Shown here in pieces: positions 53,983 to 62,869 of a stretch of DNA of 64,000 bases. Where the stretch lies: the NCBI GenBank assembly GCA_016865505.2, contig AP025252.1, forward strand, positions 5,912,137 through 5,976,136, given 5' to 3'. Made by a program: the position numbers and the translations under genes. Each line of letters opens with the position of its first letter. Within the stretch, counting starts at the first letter, position 1. The notes under the pieces are model-generated. The model saw nothing but the letters and a program-made list of their open reading frames with translations. It did no database searches and had not been told where the DNA came from. Origin of the DNA: Bryobacterales bacterium F-183. Its GTDB lineage: Bacteria > Acidobacteriota > Terriglobia > Bryobacterales > Bryobacteraceae.

Positions 53983-54621
53983 ATGCCCGCTCAGGTGAGC
54001 GAAAGCCTGATTCTTCGCACCTATCCGTTTAAAGAAGCCGACCTCATCGTCAGCTTTTTTACCCGCGACCAGGGCAAGATGCGCGGCGTCGCCAACCGCG
54101 CGCGCAAGCCAAAATCCGGCTTCGGTGCGGGACTCGAACGCCTCAGCCACACCAATCTTTCGTACTTCGAAAAAGAGAATCGCGAACTCGTTCGCATCGA
54201 TCGATCCGAACTCATCGAGGCGCACTTCTCCTCACCCAGCTACGAAGTATCAGTGGCCTTGGACTTCTTCGCAGAAGTCACAGAACTCCTGCTGCCCCCA
54301 CATGAAGTGAACGAACGCTACTTCCGCCTGCTCCTCGCAGTAATGGAAGACTTAAAGCATTGCGATCCGCATTCGATGTGGAAAGCCATCGGCTACTTCA
54401 GCTTTTGGGCCGTACGCCTGCAGGGCTTTCTGCCGCACATCGACCTGTCGGAACAAAGCCGCGCCATCGCATTGGCGTTCCTTTCCACACCCGTCGGCGG
54501 ACTCGCCGGCGAAGGCTGGACCAAAACCACAGCCCAGGACCTTCGCCGGCCCCTGATCCGCCTGATTGAAGAACACACCGAACGCCGTCTGATTACTGCG
54601 CAGTTTCTGGAAGCGCTCTAA
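53983..54621 (+). CDS. recO: DNA repair protein RecO
   Basis: RecO loads RecA on SSB-coated DNA in the RecFOR pathway. The 212-residue product has the N-terminal OB fold (SESLILRTYPFKEADLIVSFFTRDQGKMRGVANRARKPKSGFGAGLERL) typical of RecO, and a helical C-terminal domain. The zinc-binding Cys cluster found in many RecO proteins is absent here, and the C-terminus is short (ending SAQFLEAL). The last 29 bp overlap the convergent TPR gene. Confidence 0.9.
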   Translation: MPAQVSESLILRTYPFKEADLIVSFFTRDQGKMRGVANRARKPKSGFGAGLERLSHTNLSYFEKENRELVRIDRSELIEAHFSSPSYEVSVALDFFAEVTELLLPPHEVNERYFRLLLAVMEDLKHCDPHSMWKAIGYFSFWAVRLQGFLPHIDLSEQSRAIALAFLSTPVGGLAGEGWTKTTAQDLRRPLIRLIEEHTERRLITAQFLEAL

Positions 54622-55462
54622 ACGCCTTGCCCGCCATCGCACGCGCGGCCGGCACATGCTCCTTCTCGCCACTACGCAAGTACGATTCCGCCAACTTCTG
54701 CGCTTTTGCCGCATCGCCACGACGGTACGCGACTTGCGCTGCTGCCAGGTACAACTTCGGCTGTTCTGTACCTGCGGCTTCCAATGCCGTCGACGTCTCC
54801 TCGGTCAACACCCCTTGCGACAACAAACTCACACCCAGCGCATGCAGCAGACGTACATTCTTCGGCTCCAGGGCAAGCCCTTTCCGGGCCAGTGCCTCCG
54901 CCTCTCCCATGTGCCCTTGCTGGACCTCCATCGCCGCCCAATTGGCCAGCGTACGAACATGCTCCGCATCCAACCGAAGTGCTTTTTCAAAATGCTTACG
55001 GGCCTTGTCCCAATGCTTATCGCGGGCATACCAAAGCCCGTTGTTCATTTCACGATCCGCTTTGCCGTCTGGATCTGCACGCAGTCTTTGTACCGACACG
55101 CTGCCCCTGCCCACAGGCTTCTTTGCCACACCGGACACGCGAATTTCCAAGGGTCCGAACATGCCGCCTGTCGTCGCCGAAGCGCCACCTACCGTAACCC
55201 CACGTTCATCCACCACTCGAACGGCATAATTGCCCGGCGGCAATCCGCGAATCTCGAACCGGCCACTGGGCTGCACGTGCACCTGTTCCGGCGGCGCGCC
55301 GCTCAAGGCGCTTCCCAAAACTTCAATGTTGTACCGGCTAGGGTCAACGCCCTCGGGAACGACAACCGCTCCCGTAATAAAGCCATTGCTTTGCGCGGAT
55401 ACCGTGCAGAGACACGACAAAAGCATGCCCCAGCACGCCGCTGCGATAGCGCGTGTGAACAC
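54593..55462 (-). CDS. Exported protein with beta-sandwich domain and TPR repeats
   Basis: The 289-residue product has a signal peptide (FTRAIAAACWGMLLSCLCTVSAQ). Residues about 25-110 form a carboxypeptidase-regulatory-like beta-sandwich (GRFEIRGLPPGNYAVRVVDERGVTVGG). The C-terminal half has TPR repeats: NNGLWYARDKHWDKARKHFEKALRLDAEHVRTLANWAAMEVQQGHMGEAEALARKGLALEPKNVRLLHALG and later LAAAQVAYRRGDAAKAQKLAESYL. It probably scaffolds periplasmic partners. It overlaps recO at its 3' end by 29 bp. Confidence 0.85.
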   Translation of the reverse strand: MFTRAIAAACWGMLLSCLCTVSAQSNGFITGAVVVPEGVDPSRYNIEVLGSALSGAPPEQVHVQPSGRFEIRGLPPGNYAVRVVDERGVTVGGASATTGGMFGPLEIRVSGVAKKPVGRGSVSVQRLRADPDGKADREMNNGLWYARDKHWDKARKHFEKALRLDAEHVRTLANWAAMEVQQGHMGEAEALARKGLALEPKNVRLLHALGVSLLSQGVLTEETSTALEAAGTEQPKLYLAAAQVAYRRGDAAKAQKLAESYLRSGEKEHVPAARAMAGKAFRALPETAQ

Positions 55463-55552
55463 AATTCCTCCATACGGAATGATCTGGTGTCTCTGTCAGG
55501 GAGAAATGACTAGCGGGTTAAAAATACGGGACGAGGTAAGAAATGCGAGGAC

Positions 55553-55569
55553 GGATCTGGCGCAGATCC
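55553..55569. repeat. Perfect 7-3-7 palindrome upstream of glyQ
   Basis: GGATCTG-GCG-CAGATCC is a perfect inverted repeat in the 238-bp gap between the TPR and glyQ genes, 132 bp before the glyQ ATG. No T-run follows, so it is more likely an operator or an mRNA hairpin. No T-box leader motifs are apparent in this gap, and no other gene is visible in it. Confidence 0.4.
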
Positions 55570-55700
55570 ATTCTCAGAATACACTCTTCTCTTCGGTTTT
55601 CTTATCGAAAAGTTGAATGTAGGTGATTTGCGTGGCGCTCGCGTCCCCAAAGCCTGCGCAATGCGTGAGAGAATGAAGTTTATCCCCGAACAGCCTGCCA

Positions 55701-56585
55701 ATGGACTCGTTTCAACAGACCCTCTTTAAGCTCAAGCAGTATTGGGCCCAGCGCGGCGCGATCATACAGGAACCCTACGACGTGGAAGTCGGCGCCGGCA
55801 CCATGTGTCCGGAAACGTTCCTGCGCGTGCTCGGACCCAAGCCGTACCGTGTTGCGTACGTGCAGCCCAGCCGCCGTCCTGCCGACGGCCGCTATGGCGA
55901 AAACCCCAACCGCCTCTACAAGCACCAGCAGTTGCAGGTGATCCTCAAGCCCGCTCCCGAAGACGTACTCGAACAGTACCTGGGCAGCCTTGAGGCCATC
56001 GGAATCGACCTCACCAAGCACGACATCAAGTTCGAAGAAGACAACTGGGAATCGCCCACCCTCGGCGCCTGGGGCATTGGCTGGCAGGTGATGCTCGACG
56101 GCATGGAAATCACCCAGTTCACCTACTTCCAGCAGTGCGGTGGTGTGGACCTCGAAGTGGTGCCCGCCGAAATCACCTACGGGCTCGAACGTCTCACCGC
56201 GTTTCTACAAGGTGTCGAAAGTGTGTACGACATCGAGTGGACCACCGGCTTCAAGTACTCGGACGTTCGCCTCGCCGATGAGCAGCAGTTCTCGGTCTAC
56301 AACTTTGAGATGGCCGACGTAGCGACTTTGTGGAAGCTGTTCGACCTGCATGAAGGCGAATGTCAACGTCTCATCGATGCCTACGCCGAGTACCCCGACA
56401 AGTCCCGCTTCCCCGTCCTTCCCACCTACGATCAAGTCCTGAAGTGCTCCAATCTCTTTAACCTTCTCGATGCCCGCGGCGCCATCAGCGTCACGGAACG
56501 CGTCGGCGTGATTGGACGCGTGCGCAAGCTTGCCGTCGGCGTCGCCAACCTTTGGGTAGCCCAGCAGCAGGAGGTCGCAGCGTAA
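55701..56585 (+). CDS. glyQ: Glycyl-tRNA synthetase alpha subunit
   Basis: The 294-residue product is the catalytic (alpha) subunit of the heterotetrameric bacterial GlyRS. The family start is [47 protein letters not shown], followed by [33 protein letters not shown] and [14 protein letters not shown]. Length is normal. The glyS start codon follows 2 bp after its stop. Confidence 0.97.
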   Translation: MDSFQQTLFKLKQYWAQRGAIIQEPYDVEVGAGTMCPETFLRVLGPKPYRVAYVQPSRRPADGRYGENPNRLYKHQQLQVILKPAPEDVLEQYLGSLEAIGIDLTKHDIKFEEDNWESPTLGAWGIGWQVMLDGMEITQFTYFQQCGGVDLEVVPAEITYGLERLTAFLQGVESVYDIEWTTGFKYSDVRLADEQQFSVYNFEMADVATLWKLFDLHEGECQRLIDAYAEYPDKSRFPVLPTYDQVLKCSNLFNLLDARGAISVTERVGVIGRVRKLAVGVANLWVAQQQEVAA

Positions 56586-56587
56586 TC

Positions 56588-58561
56588 ATGCCTGTCTCTT
56601 TCCTGTTGGAACTCGGCTGCGAAGAAATCCCCGATTGGATGATTGGCACTGCGCTCGAAGACCTGAAGGCGCAGTTCCAAAAGCTCATCGATGCGTCGTC
56701 GCTCGGCGGCACAGTGGCCTGGGTGGACGGTACTCCTCGCCGCCTGGTACTGCGAGCGGACAACCTCATCGATCGCCAGCCCGATAGTGAAGAAGTGGCG
56801 ATGGGGCCACCCATGGCCGCGGGTCCTGGCGCTGCCACCGGCTTCGCCAAGAAGATGGGCGTCTCGGTGGACGACCTGCAAACCGTCAAGTCCGCCAAGG
56901 GCGAGTACTTCAGCTACACCCGTCAGATCAAGGGCCGCCCCACGGCGGAGATCATCGCCGAAGCCATCCCCGGCATCGTGCAGAAGATCTACTTCCCCAA
57001 AACGATGTACTGGACGGGCAAGGGCGGCTTCCGCTTTATCCGTCCGATTCGTTGGATCGTCGCACTGCTCGGTGCCGATGTGGTTCCGTTTGAGATTGCG
57101 GGCGTCAAGTCCGGCAATATCTCGCAGGGCCATCGCCGCCTGGGCGCTTCTTCAATCACGGTAACCATTGAGAACTACGTCGAAGAGCTGCGCAAGAATT
57201 ATGTGCTGGTTCTCGCCGCCGAACGCCGCGCACGCATCCGTGCAGGACTCAAAAAGCTCAGTGTCCCCGTAAAGGACGATCCCAAGCTGCTTGAGACCCT
57301 GACCTTTATCACCGAATACCCGACGCCGATCCTCGGCGGCTTCGATCCGCAGTATCTGGAACTGCCGTCAGAAGTGCTGGTAACGGTGATGCGTCACCAC
57401 CAGAAGTACTTCTCCTGTGAGAATGCGGACGGTACGCTTGCGCCGAACTTCGTCGCGGTGATGAACACCGATGGCGACCCCGATGGACTCGTTCGCCAGG
57501 GCAATGAACGCGTACTGCGCGCCCGCTTCAACGATGCCAAGTTCTTTTATGGTGTCGACCAGCAGAAGCCGCTGCGCGATCGCGTCGAGGATCTGGGCAA
57601 GGTGACGTTCCAGGCCAAGCTCGGTTCGTATCTCGAAAAAGCGCACCGCATTGTGGACCTCGTGCAGGAACTCGGCGGCAGCAAAAATGCCGAGCGCGCC
57701 GCGCTGCTTTGCAAGACCGACCTGACCACGGAAATGGTCAAAGAGTTCACCGATCTGCAAGGTGTCGTCGGTGGTCTTTATGCCAAGGCGCAAGGCGAGC
57801 CCGAAGGCGTCTGGCGTGCGATTTACGATCACTACAAGCCGCTCAGCATGGAAGACTCCGTGCCTGCGACCCAGGACGGTTTGATCGTTGCTCTTGCCGA
57901 TAAGCTCGATACCTTGCGCGGCTGCTTTGAAGTGGGCCTGATGCCGACGGGGTCGAAAGATCCGTTCGCGCTGCGCCGTGCCGCTCAGGGCGTGGTGAAG
58001 ATCCTCGCCGAAGGCAAGCAGGACTTTGACATCAAAGCGCTGGCCGGCGAAAACGCGTATCTGCGCGAGTTCCTGCTCGATCGCGTGCGTTACTACTTCC
58101 GCGAAGTTCGCGGCTACAAGTACGACGAAGTGAACGCGGTGCTGGCTTCGAGTTCCAATAGCCTGCGCGATGTCGAAGAGCGTCTCACGGCGCTCAAGGC
58201 AGTTCGCCCCACCGAGAACTTTGAACCGCTGGCGGCGAGCTTCAAACGAATTCAGAACATCCTCAAGCAGGCGGATTTTAAGTCTGGTGCACCACTCGAC
58301 GAGTCTTTGCTTGAAGACGGTCCGGAGAAGGAATTGCACGCGGCCTTTGTTCAGGTACGCGAGCAGGCAAAGGGCGCAGCTTACCAGCCGGCGCTCGAGG
58401 CGGCGGCCACTCTGCGCCCCGCGGTCGATAAGTTTTTCGACAAGGTCATGGTGAACGTGCCGGATGAAAAGCTCCGGCAGAACCGTCTGACTTTGTTGAA
58501 CGGTCTGTTAACCGGGTTTTCCACGATTGCGGATTTCTCGGAGATTGTGGTCAGTTCTTAA
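56588..58561 (+). CDS. glyS: Glycyl-tRNA synthetase beta subunit
   Basis: The 657-residue product starts with SFLLELGCEEIPDWM, the beta-subunit N-terminus, and contains the HD-like region VTVMRHHQKYFSCENADGTLAPNFVAVMN, ARFNDAKFFYGVDQQKPL and RAALLCKTDLTTEMVKEFTDLQGVVGGLYAKAQGE. The C-terminal part binds tRNA (PFALRRAAQGVVKIL). It is slightly shorter than E. coli GlyS (689). ATG 56588 is preferred over an upstream frame because it follows glyQ by 2 bp and gives the family start. Confidence 0.96.
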   Translation: MPVSFLLELGCEEIPDWMIGTALEDLKAQFQKLIDASSLGGTVAWVDGTPRRLVLRADNLIDRQPDSEEVAMGPPMAAGPGAATGFAKKMGVSVDDLQTVKSAKGEYFSYTRQIKGRPTAEIIAEAIPGIVQKIYFPKTMYWTGKGGFRFIRPIRWIVALLGADVVPFEIAGVKSGNISQGHRRLGASSITVTIENYVEELRKNYVLVLAAERRARIRAGLKKLSVPVKDDPKLLETLTFITEYPTPILGGFDPQYLELPSEVLVTVMRHHQKYFSCENADGTLAPNFVAVMNTDGDPDGLVRQGNERVLRARFNDAKFFYGVDQQKPLRDRVEDLGKVTFQAKLGSYLEKAHRIVDLVQELGGSKNAERAALLCKTDLTTEMVKEFTDLQGVVGGLYAKAQGEPEGVWRAIYDHYKPLSMEDSVPATQDGLIVALADKLDTLRGCFEVGLMPTGSKDPFALRRAAQGVVKILAEGKQDFDIKALAGENAYLREFLLDRVRYYFREVRGYKYDEVNAVLASSSNSLRDVEERLTALKAVRPTENFEPLAASFKRIQNILKQADFKSGAPLDESLLEDGPEKELHAAFVQVREQAKGAAYQPALEAAATLRPAVDKFFDKVMVNVPDEKLRQNRLTLLNGLLTGFSTIADFSEIVVSS

Positions 58562-58594
58562 ACTCACACCAACAACCAATCACTAGGAGAGTTG

Positions 58595-61342
58595 ATGAAG
58601 AAGTACGTTTACTCCTTCGGCGGCGGGACCGCCGATGGCGACGGCAAGATGAAAGAAGTGCTCGGCGGCAAAGGCGCCGGCCTTGCCGAGATGTCGAAGG
58701 CCGGCGTACCCGTGCCTCCGGGCTTCACGATCTCGACGGAAGTCTGCACGCTGTTCTTTGAGAACAACAAGCAGGTGCCCGCGGAAGTGGAAGAGCAGAC
58801 CGTAAAGGCGCTCGCCCGTGTCGAAAAAGAAATGGGCCAGAAGCTGGGCGACCCCAAGAACCCACTTCTGCTCAGCGTCCGTTCCGGTGCCAAGTTCTCC
58901 ATGCCCGGCATGATGAACACCATCCTGAACCTGGGCATGAACGACGCGACGGCCGCTGGCCTGGCTGAAAAGACCGGCAACCCGCGCTTCGCCTACGACT
59001 GCTACCGCCGCTTTATCCAGATGTTCGGCGAAGTCGCCCTGAACATCGAGATGGAGCACTTCGATCACATCTTCGACGCCCGCAAGGCCAAGAAGAAGAT
59101 CAAGCTGGACACGCAGTTGACCGCCGAAGATCTGCAGGCGATCATCGCGGACTACAAGAAGCTCGTCCAGAAGGAAACCAAGAAGCCGTTCCCGCAGGAT
59201 GCGATGGAACAGCTGCGCATGTCGCGCGACGCTGTGTTCAGCAGCTGGTGGAACCCCAAGGCGTCCTACTACCGCAAGATGGAAAAGATCCCCGATGAGA
59301 TCGGCACCGCGGCCAACGTACAGGCCATGGTGTTCGGCAACATGGGCGACGATTGCGGCACCGGCGTGGGCTTTACCCGCGACCCCGGCAGCGGCGAAAA
59401 GGTGTTTTACGGCGAGTTCCTGCTGAACGCGCAGGGCGAAGACGTGGTGGCCGGTATCCGTACGCCGGAGCCGATCGCCGACTTGAAGAAGGTCATGCCG
59501 GAAGCCTACCAGCAGTTGGTGGACATCACCACCAACCTGGAAAAGTATTACCGCGACATGCAGGACTTCGAGTTCACCATCCAGCAGAACAAGCTGTTCA
59601 TGCTGCAGACCCGCAATGGCAAGCGCACCGGTCCGGCCGCCGTTCGCCTCGCGGTGGAAATGGTGGAAGAAGGTCTCATCAGCAAGGAAGAAGCCGTGCA
59701 GCGCGTGGCTCCTTCGCAGCTCGACCAGTTGCTGCACCCGGTGTTCGATTCGGCTTCGTTGAAGACGATTCCGCACATCGCCACCGGCATCGACGCGTCG
59801 CCCGGCGCCGCTGTGGGCCGCGCCGCATTCAGCGCGGAAGACGCCGTTGCCATGAAGGCCAAGTCCAGCGCCCCGGTCATCCTGGTGCGCAAGGAAACCA
59901 CGCCGGACGACATCCACGGTATGGACGTCGCCAAGGGTATTCTCACCGCCATCGGTGGCAAGAGCTCGCACGCGGCCGTTGTGGCCCGCGGCATGGGCCG
60001 TCCTTGCATCGTGGGTGCGGGTTCGATCCAGATCGACGAACGCGGCAAGAAGTTCACCGTGTCGGCGGGTGGCAAGACCTACACCGTGAAGGAAGGCGAC
60101 TACATCTCCATCAACGGCACCGACGGTAAGATCTACCTCGGCGAAGCCAAGACCACCGATCCCGATCCGAACTCCGGACACTTCGCCAAGCTCATGGAGT
60201 GGGCCGACGAGTTCCGCGGCAACTTCGGCGTGCGCGCCAACGCGGACATTCCGCGCGACGCGAAGGTGGCCCGCAAGTTCGGCGCCCAGGGCATCGGCCT
60301 CTGCCGTACGGAACACATGTTCTTTGCGGAAGACCGCATCCCGCACGTCCAGGCGATGATTCTTGCCAAGGACGAAAAGACCCGCCGCAAGGCGCTGGCC
60401 AAGCTCCTGCCGATGCAGCGCAAGGACTTTGCCGGTCTCTTTGAAGCCATGGAAGGTTTTCCTGTGGTGATTCGCACCCTGGATCCTCCCCTCCATGAAT
60501 TCCTGCCCAAGCGCGAAAACCTGATGGTTGACCTGGCGAAGCTGCCGTACGTCGACATCAAGGAAAAGAAGCGCATGGCCGCCGAATACGGCATGGAAGT
60601 GAAGAACCTCAAGACTGAGCTTCCCGCGCTTCTGCACCGTGTCGAAGAGCTGCACGAATTCAACCCGATGCTCGGCCACCGTGGCTGCCGTCTCGGCATC
60701 ACGTATCCCGAGATCACCGAAATGCAGGCTCGCGCCATCTTCGAAGCGGCGGTGATCGTCGCCAAGAAGGGCAAGAAGATCATTCCGGAAGTCATGATTC
60801 CGCTGATCGGTTCGGTGAAGGAACTCGAACACCAGCGCAAGATCGTGGTGGACGTTGCGACGGAAGTGCTCACCAAGGCCGGCCTGACCGACCTGAAGTA
60901 CTACGTTGGCACGATGATCGAGATCCCGCGCGCAGCAATGACCGCGGATCTTGTGGCGAAGGAAGCCGAGTTCTTCAGCTTCGGCACCAACGACCTGACG
61001 CAGACCACCATGGGTCTGAGCCGCGATGACTATACGAAGTTCTCGAAGCACTATGAGGACATCAAGGTATTCAGCGCGGATCCGTTCGCGGTGCTCGATC
61101 GCGAAGGCGTGGGCCGTGTGATCAAGGAAGCCGTGAAGTTGGGCCGTGGCACCCGCCCCGAGCTCGAAATCGGCATCTGCGGTGAGCACGGTGGCGAGCC
61201 GAGTTCGGTAGAGTTCTGCTACCAGATCGGCATGAACTACGTGTCCTGTTCCCCGTACCGCGTGCCGATCGCACGCCTGGCGGCGGCGCAGGCGGCGTTG
61301 TCGGAAAAGGGCGGCAAGTCCGAAGCCAACCGTACGGCGTAA
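58595..61342 (+). CDS. ppdK: Pyruvate, phosphate dikinase
   Basis: PPDK interconverts pyruvate, ATP and phosphate with PEP, AMP and PPi. The 915-residue protein is full length: the N-terminal ATP-grasp domain (KKYVYSFGGGTADGDGKMKEVLGGKGAGLAEM), the phosphohistidine domain with the catalytic His in GGKSSHAAVVARGMG, and the PEP-binding barrel with LCRTEHMFF, PMLGHRGCRLG, SFGTNDLTQTTMGLSRDD and the C-terminal Cys motif [21 protein letters not shown] 58595 has TAGGAGAG 6 nt upstream. The last 225 bp are repeated at 62870-63094, on the far side of the kinase-TIR gene. It is 33 bp after glyS. Confidence 0.97.
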   Translation: MKKYVYSFGGGTADGDGKMKEVLGGKGAGLAEMSKAGVPVPPGFTISTEVCTLFFENNKQVPAEVEEQTVKALARVEKEMGQKLGDPKNPLLLSVRSGAKFSMPGMMNTILNLGMNDATAAGLAEKTGNPRFAYDCYRRFIQMFGEVALNIEMEHFDHIFDARKAKKKIKLDTQLTAEDLQAIIADYKKLVQKETKKPFPQDAMEQLRMSRDAVFSSWWNPKASYYRKMEKIPDEIGTAANVQAMVFGNMGDDCGTGVGFTRDPGSGEKVFYGEFLLNAQGEDVVAGIRTPEPIADLKKVMPEAYQQLVDITTNLEKYYRDMQDFEFTIQQNKLFMLQTRNGKRTGPAAVRLAVEMVEEGLISKEEAVQRVAPSQLDQLLHPVFDSASLKTIPHIATGIDASPGAAVGRAAFSAEDAVAMKAKSSAPVILVRKETTPDDIHGMDVAKGILTAIGGKSSHAAVVARGMGRPCIVGAGSIQIDERGKKFTVSAGGKTYTVKEGDYISINGTDGKIYLGEAKTTDPDPNSGHFAKLMEWADEFRGNFGVRANADIPRDAKVARKFGAQGIGLCRTEHMFFAEDRIPHVQAMILAKDEKTRRKALAKLLPMQRKDFAGLFEAMEGFPVVIRTLDPPLHEFLPKRENLMVDLAKLPYVDIKEKKRMAAEYGMEVKNLKTELPALLHRVEELHEFNPMLGHRGCRLGITYPEITEMQARAIFEAAVIVAKKGKKIIPEVMIPLIGSVKELEHQRKIVVDVATEVLTKAGLTDLKYYVGTMIEIPRAAMTADLVAKEAEFFSFGTNDLTQTTMGLSRDDYTKFSKHYEDIKVFSADPFAVLDREGVGRVIKEAVKLGRGTRPELEIGICGEHGGEPSSVEFCYQIGMNYVSCSPYRVPIARLAAAQAALSEKGGKSEANRTA
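61118..61342 (+). repeat. Copy 1 of the 225-bp ppdK 3'-end direct repeat
   Basis: This is the last 75 codons, including the stop, of intact ppdK. The same 225 bp recur without a gap at 62870-63094, with about 14 mismatches (about 94% identity), mostly at third codon positions. The repeat unit length, copy start to copy start, is 1752 bp. Weaker similarity extends some 10 bp further upstream of each copy. Confidence 0.95.
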
Positions 61343-61364
61343 AGTAACCAAGGAGCGGTATTTT

Positions 61365-61392
61365 AAGGCGTCCGGCTCCGGCTGGACGCCTT
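61365..61392. terminator. Intrinsic terminator-like hairpin after ppdK
   Basis: AAGGCGTCC (61365-61373) pairs with GGACGCCTT (61384-61392) around a 10-nt loop, followed by ATT. The 9-bp stem 22 bp after the ppdK stop should stop ppdK transcription before the kinase-TIR gene. It differs from the terminator behind the second ppdK copy. Confidence 0.75.
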
Positions 61393-61439
61393 ATTGGCAA
61401 ACGCTGCCACCGTAGTCACAATGATGAGATCTTGATTAT

Positions 61440-62666
61440 ATGGTTGCGTCGCCAGACGGAGTCATGGACCATACCAAATTTAGCCTCATTTCCAATGCGT
61501 TCAACCTGAACGGTAGTACCTATCAGGAAGGGCGGGAGTCGAGTCATCTATTTCGAAGAATTTGGCTTAAGCGCCCGAACGCCGACTTTGAAAACAATCT
61601 TCGCCATGAGGCACTCGTTCTCGCGCACCTCGACGGCAGGAGTTCTCTTAGATGCTATGACTTCAACGAAATGCCTCCCCAATACATTTCAATGGAGTTT
61701 CGGGAGTTGAAACCATTTCGTACAGTATTTGCTGATTCCGGATTCGAAAAACGTCTTAGCCTCTCCCAAACGGTCTCCAAGGCAATGCACGAGATGCACA
61801 ATTTGGGCGTAATCAATCGAGACCTCAAACCCGACAATATGTTCTTGGACAATCTGGGTGGCGCCGTCTTTTTAGACTTTGTGCTTGCAAAATTCGGCGA
61901 GAGTGACTTCGTCCAACCCGGCCGTACCGTCGGCGCCCTATACTACATGTCACCCGAACTTGCTCGAGGGCCGAATGTGGGTCCAGCATCTGATGTCTAT
62001 GCCTACGGCGTTTCCTTATATGAGCTGTTCTCCGGCTGCAGGCCGATCGAAGGCGTAACTGACTACGAAATCTTTTCAAATATAATTAATGCACCACTCA
62101 ACACGGAGCCTTTGGACAAGGCTGTCTCCAGCCCGAACCTTCGCCGCCTTATCGTCAGCTGCATTGATAAGAAGGCAGCTAGCAGGCCGAGCGCAAGTGA
62201 AATTACGGCCGAATTAGGAGCACTCATTGAAAAGGAAATGATGTCACCATCCCGCCCTTTGCGTGTTTTTCTCTGTCATTGCGCCGAAGACAAAGAACGA
62301 GTCCGACAACTGTATCACCGGCTGCGCATAGACCGCTTGCAGCCTTGGCTTGACGAAGAGGACTTGCTGCCGGGCCAACGGTGGGAACAGGAAATAAGGC
62401 AGGCGGTAAGATCAAGCGACGTGATCTTGGCTTGTCTTTCGCAGCAATCGATCACGAAAACCGGCTACGTGCAAAAAGAACTACGCTTTGCACTAGACAT
62501 AGCCGAAGAATTTCCAGATGATCGAATCTTCCTTATCCCCGCTCGCCTGGAAAATTGTTTCGTCCCGGATCGATTGAAGCATTTGCAGTGGGTTGACTTG
62601 TTTGAAGAAAATGGCTACGAGCGACTTTTGCGAGCATTATCGTTGGCTGGAAATGGGCGCGTATAG
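61440..62666 (+). CDS. Ser/Thr protein kinase fused to C-terminal TIR domain
   Basis: The 408-residue protein joins a eukaryote-like kinase to a TIR domain. The kinase (about 15-265) has the catalytic loop NRDLKPDN (126-133, Asn in place of the usual HRD His but Asp128 and Asn133 kept), DFV at 146-148 for DFG, and YMSPELA. The glycine loop is poorly conserved. The TIR part (273-400) starts RVFLCHCAEDKERVRQLYHRL and contains WLDEEDLLPGQRWEQEIRQAV, and Glu347 in GYVQKELRFALD at the position of the NADase catalytic Glu. GC content is clearly lower than in ppdK. TIR domains deplete NAD+ in several anti-phage systems; here the kinase may sense a trigger. The gene sits between the two copies of the ppdK 3' end. 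Confidence 0.9.
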   Translation: MVASPDGVMDHTKFSLISNAFNLNGSTYQEGRESSHLFRRIWLKRPNADFENNLRHEALVLAHLDGRSSLRCYDFNEMPPQYISMEFRELKPFRTVFADSGFEKRLSLSQTVSKAMHEMHNLGVINRDLKPDNMFLDNLGGAVFLDFVLAKFGESDFVQPGRTVGALYYMSPELARGPNVGPASDVYAYGVSLYELFSGCRPIEGVTDYEIFSNIINAPLNTEPLDKAVSSPNLRRLIVSCIDKKAASRPSASEITAELGALIEKEMMSPSRPLRVFLCHCAEDKERVRQLYHRLRIDRLQPWLDEEDLLPGQRWEQEIRQAVRSSDVILACLSQQSITKTGYVQKELRFALDIAEEFPDDRIFLIPARLENCFVPDRLKHLQWVDLFEENGYERLLRALSLAGNGRV

Positions 62667-62702
62667 TTTGAGTCGTTCTCCAGACTTCGACCTTCTACAT
62701 TT

Positions 62703-62726
62703 TGAATGCGACGCGTTGCGTTCAAC
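62703..62726. repeat. 24-bp near-perfect palindrome after kinase-TIR gene
   Basis: The 24-bp sequence starts TTGAATGC and ends GCGTTCAA; ten of twelve pairs are Watson-Crick and the other two are G-T wobbles. CCTTTTGC follows, so on the plus strand it could be a terminator for the kinase-TIR gene. It might also be a recombination or binding site of the inserted unit. The rest of the 203-bp gap from 62667 to 62869 holds nothing recognisable. Confidence 0.5.
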
Positions 62727-62869
62727 CTTTTGCGCGAGTCCAATCCTCGACTACCGCTCGAAATACCCATTCACATCCAGCAACAGATGCGATGCCCCCG
62801 ACACGAACGACTGTACGTAAACGCTCCATCCAAGCATTCAATGTCAACACCGCCGGTTGTGTTGGCCTT

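Noticed and set aside
55463-55700. T-box or other tRNA-sensing leader before glyQ
   Set aside because: No specifier-loop or antiterminator bulge motif was recognised, and such leaders are chiefly found in other phyla.
58583-61351. 922-codon open frame on the minus strand opposite ppdK
   Set aside because: Its composition is dominated by His, Arg, Gly and Val, as expected for antisense of a GC-rich gene; ppdK is the real gene.
61343-62869. Insertion sequence or integrase in the kinase-TIR unit
   Set aside because: No transposase or recombinase motif and no terminal inverted repeats were seen; only the ppdK direct repeat brackets the unit.
62702-62869. Possible expressed N-terminal extension of the second ppdK copy
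   Set aside because: The open frame has no ribosome-binding site and no similarity to PPDK before 62859, so it is treated as non-coding.
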